From positions 34,625,591 through 34,689,590 of the forward strand of contig CM070719.1 of NCBI GenBank assembly GCA_036346275.1: a stretch of 64,000 bases of DNA, given 5' to 3'. Made by a program: the position numbers and the translations under genes. Source of the stretch: Otatea glauca (lineage: Eukaryota > Streptophyta > Magnoliopsida > Poales > Poaceae). A model generated the notes under the pieces. The model ran no database searches, was not told the DNA's origin, and was given only the letters and a program-made list of their open reading frames with translations. This document shows positions 11,734-21,388 of this stretch, piece by piece (position 1 is the stretch's first letter; every line of letters starts with the position of its first letter).

Positions 11734-12495
11734 GTCTCCCACTTGCACTAGAGTCAACATTTAAGTATCTAATACCCATAGCTCTTGTGTGCGTCTCATG
11801 CTTTGGCTGTGTGAGAGGCTTTGTCAACGGATCAGAAACATTTGAATCCGTGTCTACTTTGCATATCTTTACATCTCCTCTATCCATAATATCGCGAATA
11901 AGATGATATCGCCTTAGAATGTGTTTGGACTTTTGATGGGACCTTGGCTCCTTAGTCTACGCAATGGCTCCACTATTATCACAATAGAGATTCATTGGGC
12001 TGGAGACACATAAGACCACACCTAGTTCAGAAATAAATTTCTTTATCTAAACACAATCCTTTGCAGCTTTAGATGCCATAATGTACTCGGTCTCTGTCGT
12101 AGAATCAGCAACCTTGTCTTGTTTAGAACTTTTCGAACTCACTGCCCCTCCATTTAAAATGTATATATATCCATATTGCGAACGACAATCATCCTTGTCG
12201 ATTTAGAAGCTTGCATCCGTGTAACCATTTACAACGAGCTCTTCGTCACCTCTATAAACTAAGAACACATCCTTAGTCCTTCTCAAGAACTTAAGAATGT
12301 TTTTAACCACTTTCTAGTGACCTTCATCTGGATCAAACTAGTATCTGCTCATAACACTTAGAGCATATGATACATCTGGTCGAGTACGTAATATGGCGTA
12401 CATGATAGACCCAATGGCCGAAGCATATAGAATCTTACTCATACGGTCTTGCTCATCAATAATCGAAGGACACTGAGTCTTTCTAAGATTTATTC
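11734..12495 (-). pseudogene. ANG-B RNase H and RT C-terminus (interrupted by GYP-A)
   Basis: Minus-strand frames read the Angela RNase H end (MDRGDVKICKVDTDSN, DPLTKPLTQPKHE). Further upstream, in decayed form, lies the segment that aligns with ANG-F 32100-32840. The coding sequence breaks at 12495, where GYP-A is inserted, and resumes at 24498. Confidence 0.75.
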
Positions 12496-15400
12496 TGTAA
12501 GGACCCGAATCCACTGATTCGAACCCACTGTGTTTACCGCACTAGTCCCTGGATCAACGTTAGTGCACACAGCTCAACATTGGTACATATCACATCATAC
12601 TCAACGATAATAGAAATAGTAATTCATTTATTGATATAGCTAAATGTATGATCTTATGACCAACTTACATTATTAAGCCACGCAGGGCAAGACTAGAAAT
12701 ATAAGCTAAGAATTAAGCAGCGGAAAGTACAAAACGTAGATAGCTCATCAGTTCACCACAGGTAAACGACAAGGCTCAGACCTAATGACTCGTGTCCTCC
12801 TGGAACTCCTCCTCCAACACAGGTGTAGATTCTTCAACTGTTGATTATTGTTGTTAGCAAGGGTGAGTACTTAAAGCACTCAACAAGTTGTGCACATAAT
12901 GCAATTCTATGTAACTATATGTAAGGCTTATTCCAATGGATAGGTTATCATGGCTATTTTGCAATAAGCAGTGTTTATGAACATATACAATAAATAGATT
13001 GTAAAGACTGTAAAAGAAATAACAGTAGTAAATAGATTCAGCATTTCTGAAGTAAACCAAGTTTCCAAACCTAAGTCAAATTCCATCTTCCACATGGCAT
13101 TTCGCCATCCCAACCAAGTTGTCCATTTAATTAAGCTAACCCTTAATCAGTAATTCCGAGCATTGCTCAATACATGAGCACGGCTATTCGAATAGTTTCA
13201 CACTCTGCAGAGGTTATGCACTTTACCCACGCGATACAACCAAACACCACCAAGGCGAGTGATTATAACAAAGCCTTTACAATGCACTGGCTTAACCCGG
13301 TACCACCCGCTAAGGTTTCAACACTGGTGGGACTAGTTACCACATCCAGGGCCCCCTCTTGCGCCATGTGAATTACTCCATAACTCGGGAACTCACACCA
13401 ACCACGATACTACCAAAATTAAGACATTGGAAATTAATCAGCTAGGCTGGCCCATACTGACATGTGGTTGCATGATTGACTCAGGTCAAAGGCTTGCAAG
13501 GTTAAGTCCTTAGAGTGATCAAGGCAAGACTTCCACATACCCTCTGCCCATCGGGCCCACCTTGGCATACTCGCCCCTTGTCACTTGCCTCAATCTAAGT
13601 GATTATCACCCAAGTTGATTACCAAGCACCACGTGCCATCAACAATTCAACATCGTTGCGTGACATGACTCGCCACAGCAACTCAATCTCATCGTGTGAT
13701 CCCACATGACACACAAGTTCATAACATCGTTCCATATTCCATTAGTCAAGATTAATTATCAATGATTCAATCACATGTGATGACGTGGCATGGCTAAGCA
13801 ACTAATACAGTCTAACCATCCCATGTCGTTTATTATTACTAACCAACTATAATGAACCAATCTTGGGTGTAAATAGATCATGGCATACAATGACAAGGTA
13901 GGGTGTAGATCAAATTGGTAGCTTAACTAGATCCCAATTTAAGTTGAAATAATGGTATACTTGAAATAATATGCAATAGGGTAAAACAAATATAGCAATT
14001 TTATAAACATGGGTTCAACATGATCAAAGCACAACTTGCCTGAGAATAGGTCCTGATCTTGATCTGGAGCTTGCTCTTGAGTTGCTGGATCTTCTTCTGA
14101 AGCGTCGCACAATTCAACGTCTACGCGTACCGAAGGAGAAAAGCAAATAAATACCAAAACAGAGAGCAATTGAACTCCAAAAATCAATTAAAATTCACCA
14201 TTAAATAGATCTCAATGTTACAAATTTTTAGAGATTTGAATCACTCAAATCCGAGTTAAAATGCAAAAGTTATAGCCTTTGGAAGTTTGAATAAATACTG
14301 AAATTACAGAAATTAGAAAATCAGATTTAACTGAATTATTTTTAAACTGAAAAACCGATTTATGACGTCAGCGTGACCTCATGAAGTTGTCAGCATTGCA
14401 GAATTTTCCAATCAGATTATTTTCCAATTGAAAACGCAATTATGACGCAAGCATGACGTCAGCGAAGCTCCGGAACCAACCAGAGCGTGACACGTGTCTC
14501 GGCACATGGACTCGGTCCACGGCGTGACGCTGGACCACGGTGGACTCGTTCCATGCCGCCTCGGCCTCGATACCCGACACGCGGCGGCGCCCGATTGGTT
14601 CACACGCGCGGCTCGATCTGAACCCTTCGATCGGATCTGATGGTCCACAGTGCTCGGCACGCAAGGGACACGCGGCAGAATCTCACCCCTCCGCTACGGA
14701 TCGAACGGCTGGAAAAGCTCGAACCCAGCGATGGCGATGCGGCGGTGCAGCTTCACCGGCAGTGGAGAATACGACGTCGGCGATGGCGTTCTGGCGACGA
14801 ATAGGCGGCGATTCTTCACGGGTCCGACGCGGCACAGCAGAGGGATCACGGATCTAGAACCGGCACGGCTCGGAACGGCGTGACGACGGCGGAAAACGAG
14901 CGAGAACGACGGCGTGAGCTTCGGCAACTCCGGCGAGCTCGCATGGGCAGGTGAAAGCGTCTCGGCGTGCGATAAACGGCCAACAGGTGCGGCGCGGGGT
15001 GTGGGTTTCAGCGCCCAAGGCGTCACCTTAAATAGGCGCACGGGGAGGCGTGCGCGGCGCGGACTTCTGAGATTGTTGCGTGGCGGCGGCGGATTCCGGC
15101 GGCGATTCGAAGAGGCGACGCGGCTTCATCCTGAGCGTCCACGCGTCATCCATCCGACGGCCCTGAGCGCTTGGCGACGCGGCGAAAGCACGGCCGTTGG
15201 ATCCAAATCCAACAGTCATCGGATTAGGGTTAGGGTTTCGGTGGCAAAACGGGCTGCGCGGGCTGACTTGGGCCGCACAGTTCGCGGGCCGGCCCGACAC
15301 TGTTCACGGGATTTTTTTAAAAGTTTTCTCATTTAAAATAATTACAGAAATTCATTTTATTTGTTTTAGGCAATAAAATAATCAGGAAAATTCCAAGCAA

Positions 15401-15623
15401 ATTCTCAAAAATACTTTGAGACATTCTGGACTCAAATAAAATATTTTTGGCAAAACTTTATTTTAACTTTGCATAAATTTAAATGGTTTTCAACAAAAGG
15501 CCAAAACACTTAATTTGCAATTAATTCCAATAAATCCAGAAAAATCCAAATAACTTCCAGAAAAATCATAAAATGCACCAATGACAATAAAATAATACTT
15601 AGGCGAAAATTTGGGATGTTACA
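12496..15623 (-). repeat. GYP-A 3' LTR (3128 bp)
   Basis: The plus strand begins TGTAAGGACCCGAATCC and ends GGGATGTTACA, with TG...CA termini. About 14460-15300 is strongly GC- and CpG-rich, unlike the AT-rich ends. Open frames in this block recur in the 5' LTR simply because the LTRs are copies. I see no protein domain in them. Confidence 0.92.
15027..15035 (-). promoter_or_regulatory. Putative TATA box in GYP-A 3' LTR
   Basis: The minus strand reads CTATTTAAG about 590 bases into the LTR. The same site occurs at the same relative position in the other Tekay LTRs here (23911, 44748, 56544, 61171), although their flanks differ. It would start transcription just downstream, leaving an R/U5 of about 2.5 kb. 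Confidence 0.55.
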
Positions 15624-15638
15624 AACCTCCCCCCTTAA
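15624..15638 (-). other. GYP-A polypurine tract
   Basis: The minus strand reads TTAAGGGGGGAGGTT immediately before the 3' LTR start TGTAACATCCC. Confidence 0.85.
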
Positions 15639-15664
15639 CAGAATCTCGACCCCGAGATTTAGGG

Positions 15665-15937
15665 CTAACTAGAGAATAGGTTTGGAAATTCTGACTTCAA
15701 ATCTTCTTCGCGCTCCCAGGTTGCTTCACTTTCAGAATGATTACTCCACTGAACTCTGCAAAAGCGAATAGACTTGCTTGTAGTCCTGCGCTCCACAACA
15801 TCCAAAATTCTGACTGGCTGCTCCTTGTAGGTCAAATCTTCCTGCAGCTCTATTGCGTCCAACGGGGTTTGTTCCGCTGGCACTCTGAGACATTTCTTCA
15901 GTTGTGACACATGAAACACGTCGTGCACTCCTACCAA
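15665..15937 (-). pseudogene. GYP-A chromodomain (C-terminal end of pol)
   Basis: The segment starts with VGVHDVFHVSQLKKCL, the conserved end of the gypsy integrase C-terminal domain. It continues into a chromodomain with the aromatic signature residues YKEQPVRILDVVERRT and VQWSNHSESEATWERE, ending at FPNLFSS and a stop at 15665. It is in frame with the 634-residue pol frame but separated from it by one in-frame TAG just below 15941. Chromodomains of this kind are thought to steer integration towards heterochromatin by binding histone marks. Confidence 0.9.
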
Positions 15938-15940
15938 GGA

Positions 15941-17845
15941 CTAAGGCAATTCCAACTGATAAGCTACCTCTCCTCGACGGCTCAAAATTTTGAAAGGACC
16001 AACATATCTTGGTGCAAGCTTCCCTTTCACGTGAAACCTTTTAACACCCTTAAGAGGGGTAACCCTGAGATACACATAATCCTCTGGCTCAAAACTCAAA
16101 TCTCGGCGTCGGTTATCGACGTAGCTCTTTTGCCTTGACTGCGCTATCTTCAACCTCTCTCTGATCATCGCAACTTGATTTTCTGCTTCCTCGAGAATAT
16201 CTGGCCCGAACACCAGACGCTCTCCTGTTTCATTCCGACTTAACGGAGTATGATAAACACGTCCGTACAATGCCTCAAACGGTGACATCTGCAAGCTAGC
16301 TTGATAACTATTATTGTAACTGAATTCTGCATACGGCAAACATTTGTCCCAAGATGTAGCATAAGCTAAAGCACAAGCTCTCAACATATCTTCCAAAATC
16401 TGATTTACCCTTTCTGTCTGACCATCTGTCTGCGGGTGATATGCTGTACTGAAATTCAGACATGTCCCCATTGCTTCATGCAACTTGTTCCAAAATCTTG
16501 AGGTAAATTGGGTACCTCTGTCTGACACAATCTTCCTGGGCACTCCATGCAAACATACAATCCTTGACATATACAACTCTGCTAAACGATCTCCTGAGTA
16601 GGTAGTCTTTACCGGGATAAAATGAGCAACCTTGGTCAGGCGATCCACAAGGACCCAAATAGAATCATAACCTCTCTGAGTCTTAGATAAACCGGTGATA
16701 AAGTCCATACCAATTTCCTCCCACTTCCATTCAGGAATTTTCAACGGTTGCAGCAAACCAGCTGGTCTTTGATGCATGGCTTTTACTCTCTGACATACAT
16801 CACATAGAGCAACATGCTCCGCCACCTCACGCTTCATATTAGGCCACCAAAATCTCTCCCTCAAATCTTGATACATTTTTGCACTTCCTGGATGAATCGA
16901 GTACTTAGAATCATGAGCTTCTTCAAGAATCAGTTGCTTCAGCTCCTTTTTACTCGGTACACAAATTCGGCCTTTGAAGAACATGGTTCCTTGCTCATCT
17001 AGAGTAAAATCCATGGCTATGCCTTCCTCCTTTTTAGCCTTGATCTTAGAAATTTTATCATCATCCCTTTGGCCCTCTCTAATCTGATCCTCCAGTGTTG
17101 GTCTCACTTCTAGTGCCGCTACAATTCCTTGCGGAACGACTTCCAGCTTTAACTTCTGTAATTCCTTGCATAGCTCTGGCTGATCCTCCATTGACAGCGT
17201 GCTCGTGCTATGGCTCTTTCGACTTAGAGCATCGGCTACCACATTAGCCTTTCCGGGGTGATAATGAATTCCCACATTGTAATCCTTAATTAACTCTAGC
17301 CACCTTCGTTGTCTCATGTTAAGATCTACTTGAGTGAATATATATTTCAGGCTCTTATGGTCAGCATATATCTCACATCTATTTCCTATGAGATAATGAC
17401 GCCATATCTTCAAAGCGTGCACTATGACAACTAATTCCAAATCATGCGTTGGGTAATTTGCCTCATGCGGTCTCAACTGCCTTGACGCATAAGCAACAAC
17501 TTTACCATTCTGCATTAACACGCACCCCAGACCTTGCTTTGAGGCATCGCAATAAATATCAAATCCATTCTGCACATCTGGTAGTACTAAAACGGGGGCT
17601 GTCGTCAAACGCTTCTTCAGTTCCATAAAACTTTTCTCGCACTCTGGCGTCCATGCAAACTTCTTCTCTTTCTTCAACAACTGCGTCAGGGGTTTAGCAA
17701 TTGTTGAGAATCCCTCTATGAACCGACGGTAGGATCCCGCCATTCCCAGAAAACTACGGATCTGAGTAACAGACTTCGGTTGCTCCCAATGTAACACTGC
17801 GTCCACTTTGCTTGGGTCAACTTCAACTCCTTTAGTAGTCATCAC
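15941..17845 (-). pseudogene. GYP-A pol: RT end, RNase H and integrase (634 residues open)
   Basis: This is the longest open frame of the window. Residues 1-90 are the RT thumb/connection. RNase H spans about 95-210, with acidic residues visible at Asp100 (YCDAS), Glu137, Asp162 (YADHKS) and Asp205 (VADALSRK). The integrase zinc module has His311, His318, Cys348 and Cys351. The integrase core carries Asp381 (MDFITGL), Asp442 (SDRGTQF) and Glu478 (GQTERVNQ), so the D-D-E triad is complete. The C-terminal part leads to the chromodomain, with a TAG between them. The first methionine is internal; upstream RT sequence is in the same protein but carries two TGA stops at 17873-17875 and 17915-17917. 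The gene would give RNase H and integrase as parts of one polyprotein. Confidence 0.93.
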
Positions 17846-18867
17846 ATGACCAAGAAATTCAACTTTCTCCTTTCAAAAATCACACTTGCTGAACTTAGCG
17901 TACAGCCGATGTTCTCACAGCCTCTCTAAAACCATCCTCAAGTGTTCAGCATGCTCTTCCTCTATCTTCGAGAAAACTAAAATATCGTCTATAAAGACCA
18001 CAACAAACATATCCAAATACTCCATGAAAACTTTATTCATCATGTTCATTAAATATGCCGGGGCATAGTCAATCCAAATGACATGACTGTGAACTCATAG
18101 TGTCCATGTCGCGTAGAAAACGCAGTCTTAGGCACATCCTCCGCTCGAATCTTCAACTGATGGTATCCTGAACGAAGATCTATTTTGGAGAAAACTCCGG
18201 CTCCTCTTAACTGATCAAATAAATCGTCGATCCTGGGCAATGGATACTTATTCTTGATCGTTACCTCATTAAGTGCACGATAATCGATGCACATCCTAAG
18301 ACTTCCATCCTTCTTACGAACAAACAATATCGGTGCTCCCCACGGTGATGAACTTGGTCTAATGAAACCTTTCTCTTGCAGTTCCTCAATCTTATTTTTT
18401 ATTTCCACTAACTCATCTGTAGGCATCCGATAAGGTCTCTTTGATATCGGTGCTGTCCCTGGTGCCAACTTGATAACAAACTCGATATCGCGGTCTGGTG
18501 GCAACCCTGGTAAATCTTCCAGAAACACATCTGGGTATTCTCTGACTACTGGCACATCCTCTATGCTGATGGTTTGCACGCTGTTAACCACTAACTGCCC
18601 ATCACGAACTGCAGTCGCTTGAAATTCTACCTTCTTGCCACTAGGGTCTTCTAGAGTCACGATCCTTCGGCCACAATGCAAAACAACCTTATGCTTAGAT
18701 AGCCAATCCATTCCAAGGATAACATCTAGGGATTGTGCATCTAACAAGATAAGATTCGCTAGAAATTCTGTCCCATCCATGAGCAACTTAACTCCCAAGC
18801 ACCCGAGGCTAGATCTAAGCTCAGATCCTGGGGCTTGGACTAATAGCACACAATTAAGATTCACCAC
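17846..18867 (-). pseudogene. GYP-A reverse transcriptase palm/fingers and protease end (broken)
   Basis: The frame 18049-18867 (272 residues) starts in the protease tail (LDVILGMDWLSKH) and reads on into RT with KRPYRMPTDELVEIKNKI, SPWGAPILFVRKKDGSLRMC and the palm motif FSKIDLRSGYHQL. A one-base frame change at about 18073 follows MSFGLT. The next part, in the shifted frame, carries the FIDDILVFS form of the RT active site at 17980-18000, with both aspartates present. Two in-frame TGA codons (17915-17917 and 17873-17875) then separate it from the long pol frame. The catalytic motif survives, but the enzyme could not be made in one piece. Confidence 0.88.
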
Positions 18868-19029
18868 TTTAAATCCATTCTTGGTTGCAAAACTTTGAGA
18901 AACAAACGAATGCGAAGCTCCAAAATCAAATAAAACTGTAGCGGGTACTGAGTTAACCAGAAACTTACCCAGTACGACGTCTGTAGCCTCTTGAGCTCCA
19001 TCTGCGGTGATGTGGTTGATCCTACCACG
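18868..19029 (-). pseudogene. GYP-A aspartic protease active-site region
   Basis: The minus strand reads LGKFLVNSVPATVLFDFGAS and continues HSFVSQ, the layout of the gypsy/chromovirus protease. The active-site triplet at 18913-18927 reads D-F-G-A-S where the family has D-(S/T)-G-A-S, so the catalytic aspartate is kept but the neighbouring hydroxyl residue is lost. It is in the same frame as gag, separated by a TAG at 19030-19032. Confidence 0.8.
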
Positions 19030-20150
19030 CTACCGTTGATTGAGGGTTGCTCTGCTGACCGGCGCACGATTTCCTCCTGAAGCCGGTGCCTTGGCAGGTG
19101 TTGTTCCCAAATTAAAGCGAACTGGTGTGATGCCTCCTCTCTGTGGACACCTATTAGAGAAGTGCCCTGGCTCATTGCATGTATAGCATCTCTTGATTGC
19201 AGACTGCTGACTCCCTCCTGGTGCATTATTGCCCTGTGCTGGCGTCTGAAAGTTCTGATTGGCAGGGCGAGGTGCAGGGGTTGGTGCCTTGTTTACAGCA
19301 GATGGTTGGAATCTGGTAAACTGCTGCGGTGACATTCTCAGACGCAGGTGGTTTGGACGTCCACCCTGATTAGTCATCAAGCGCTTACGGTTTTCGCCCA
19401 ACTCCTTGTGCTTATCCTCCAAAATCAAAGCCTTATTAACTAGCTCCTGAAAATCTAGAAAATTGTGGGTGATCAGTCCCACCTGCAGTCCTGAATTCAG
19501 TCCCTTCATGAAACGAGACTGCCTAGCTTTATCTGTCGCTACATCTTCAGGTGCATAGCGAGCTAACTGAGTAAACTTATTCAGATACTCGGCCACTGGG
19601 TGGCCTCCTTGTTTCGAGTCTGAATTCTTCCTTTTAAGGTCCATCATTCCTTCCGGACATGATATTGGCGGAAAGCGGTAGTAAACTCATCCCAGGTAAT
19701 CTCTTGCGGGGCTCCATGTGCGGCACAGTAATTCTCCCACCATTCTGTGGCGGTTCCTTCCAGTTGATGAGAGGTGTAGAGCACCTTCTCATTGCCCTCA
19801 CATTGGGTGATATGAAGCTTCCTCTCAATGGTCCTAAGCCAGTCATCGGCTTCCAAGGGATTAGCATTTCCTGAAAAGGTTGGCGGCCGAGTCCTCATAA
19901 AATCTGACAGCTTGGAGTACGGCCGCGGCCCACCATTGTTGTTCTGATTCACATGATTGTTATTATTTGCGGTCATGTTGGTCATTTGCTGCATCATGGT
20001 CTGCATCAGTTGAGTCTGTGCGGCGAGAAACGCTCCCAGATTCTGCATGTCCACTGGCAGTGGTGGTTGTGGATGGCCTCCATCATTGGGGTTGTCATTC
20101 TGACGCAGTCCACTTCCTGAAGCACCATTGGTTCCACGAGTGTTCACCAT
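19030..20150 (-). pseudogene. GYP-A gag with CCHC knuckle (one frameshift)
   Basis: The start chosen is the methionine at 20150 (MVNTRGTNGASGSG), the usual opening of gypsy gag, rather than the upstream methionine at 20204. The N-terminal part has a Gln/Met/Asn-rich stretch, then the retrotransposon gag core (FSGNANPLEADDWLRTIE, CEGNEKVLYTSHQLEG, WWENY). A one-base deletion at about 19657 shifts the frame. The core then continues as MMDLKRKNSDSKQG to a proline-rich linker and a C-x2-C-x4-H-x4-C knuckle (CYTCNEPGHFSNRC, 19147-19188). The frame meets a TAG at 19030-19032, after which protease follows in the same frame. Gag would assemble the particle and bind RNA. Confidence 0.9.
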
Positions 20151-20204
20151 CTGCTGGTTGCCTCTTGGGTTAGGAAAGGTAGAAGTAGCATAGATAAGAT
20201 GCAA

Positions 20205-20440
20205 GAATCCCTAGGGCGGGGAAGATAGGTTTAACCCAACTAAAACAATTCTTTATTTATTCTTGGTATGGTCACTTATAAAAGCCTATAAGCTTTGCAA
20301 CACATACTGCACACTCAGCATTACAAGGAAGCAAACTAACCACGAACCTTAACGTCTACAAAAAGGTAGAGACTATCTTAAAGACGCGACTCAACACTCG
20401 AGTCTCAACACAACTCTAAGACTGACTCTCACTCATCCAG
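20205..20440 (-). other. GYP-A spacer between upstream ORF and gag
   Basis: This is a leader segment without a sustained open frame on the sense strand and with no recognised motif. GYP-C retains a diverged version (about 46000-46200). Confidence 0.5.
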
Positions 20441-21221
20441 CCACCCTGGCTGAGGCTGATCCGGCGCATTCACCGGCGGGTGAGCTGGCATAAAAGCGAT
20501 CCCATCCTGATGACCTCTCACGCTCCTTCGCAACAACAGGTCCGCACCCTCCTCCTCGCTCCCACTCGCTCCTCCGATCTTCTTCTTCTTCGGCGACCTC
20601 GTCCGACTCCTGAACGACCTAATCCGCTAGCTCCTCAGCTACCTGCAAGGCCTCCTCTAGCTCGCTGATGACTCTGGTTGTGGTGTCACGGGTCTTCTGA
20701 AGCTCTCGCTCAGTCACTCTGAGTGCCTCGTACACGGTCTCCAACTCCTGAGTAGTTTCTCTCATATGCTCCTCCTGGGCAAGGGCGAACTCCGCAAGGT
20801 GTACCGCGGTAGCACACTCGTCCTCCACGATCCGTCAGCGTCGGCATGCTTGCACATCAGGGTGAAGTCGGAACACTGAGTCATGAAGCTCGACGGCGTA
20901 GTCACAGCAGACACGGCGAAGAGCAAGTCGGGTAACCTCCTGAATCGCAACCTCGTACGAGAATCTTTTGGCGGAGATGTTGATTGGCCTGCTAGCTTCC
21001 TCGTTCTCCCGAGCGTAGATGATTAGCTTGCATACAAATCCTCGATGAACACCATTAACGGTCCAGCTGCCTCCTCGGTAAAGCGGACGATAAAAACCTC
21101 CAAATGTCTGAAGAACTCTCCACAGCTCCATGGCGTAGCCACCTGCTGACTCCTCAAAGGTTGGAACGATCGGCATCTGCTTCACAAGAACTTTGAATAA
21201 GTTCTCCACCCGAAACGGCAA
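20441..21221 (-). pseudogene. GYP-A upstream ORF ('orf0-like') with coiled coil and acidic tail
   Basis: Between the primer-binding site and gag, on the sense strand, a frame starts at 21221 (MPFRVENLFKVLVKQMPIVP) and runs 128 residues to a TGA at 20835-20837. It continues in the same frame for about 70 residues (ECATAVHLAEFALAQEEHMR onward) as a heptad-rich, glutamate-rich coiled coil, then a TAG at about 20619, then an acidic stretch (DEVAEEEEDRRSE). The first part has a folded-protein composition with aromatics and two Cys (RRVCCDYAVEL). It matches no gag, pol or env motif I know. From memory, an extra frame called orf0 upstream of gag was described for rice RIRE3/RIRE8, and this may be its counterpart. 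Function unknown. Confidence 0.6.
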
Positions 21222-21372
21222 GTAAACGGTAAATTCAGCAAAGGTGAGAAGTAGAGAATGAGATGAGTCGAGAGTGTTTTGCTAGTCAAATTTAAATTTT
21301 CCTTTAGAAAATAGTTTTGGACACAACCTGGACAACTCCATGCTATCTAGGGCCAAGACCTACAGCCAGTAC

Positions 21373-21384
21373 GCTCTGATACCA
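21373..21384 (-). other. GYP-A primer-binding site (initiator tRNA-Met type)
   Basis: The minus strand reads TGGTATCAGAGC, four bases inside the 5' LTR edge at 21389. Confidence 0.9.
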
Positions 21385-21388
21385 CCTC

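Noticed and set aside
14412..15336. Many open frames in both strands of the GYP-A LTR GC-rich block, repeated at 23282-24245
   Set aside because: They recur only because the two LTRs are copies. High GC lowers stop frequency. No domain or codon pattern supports a protein.
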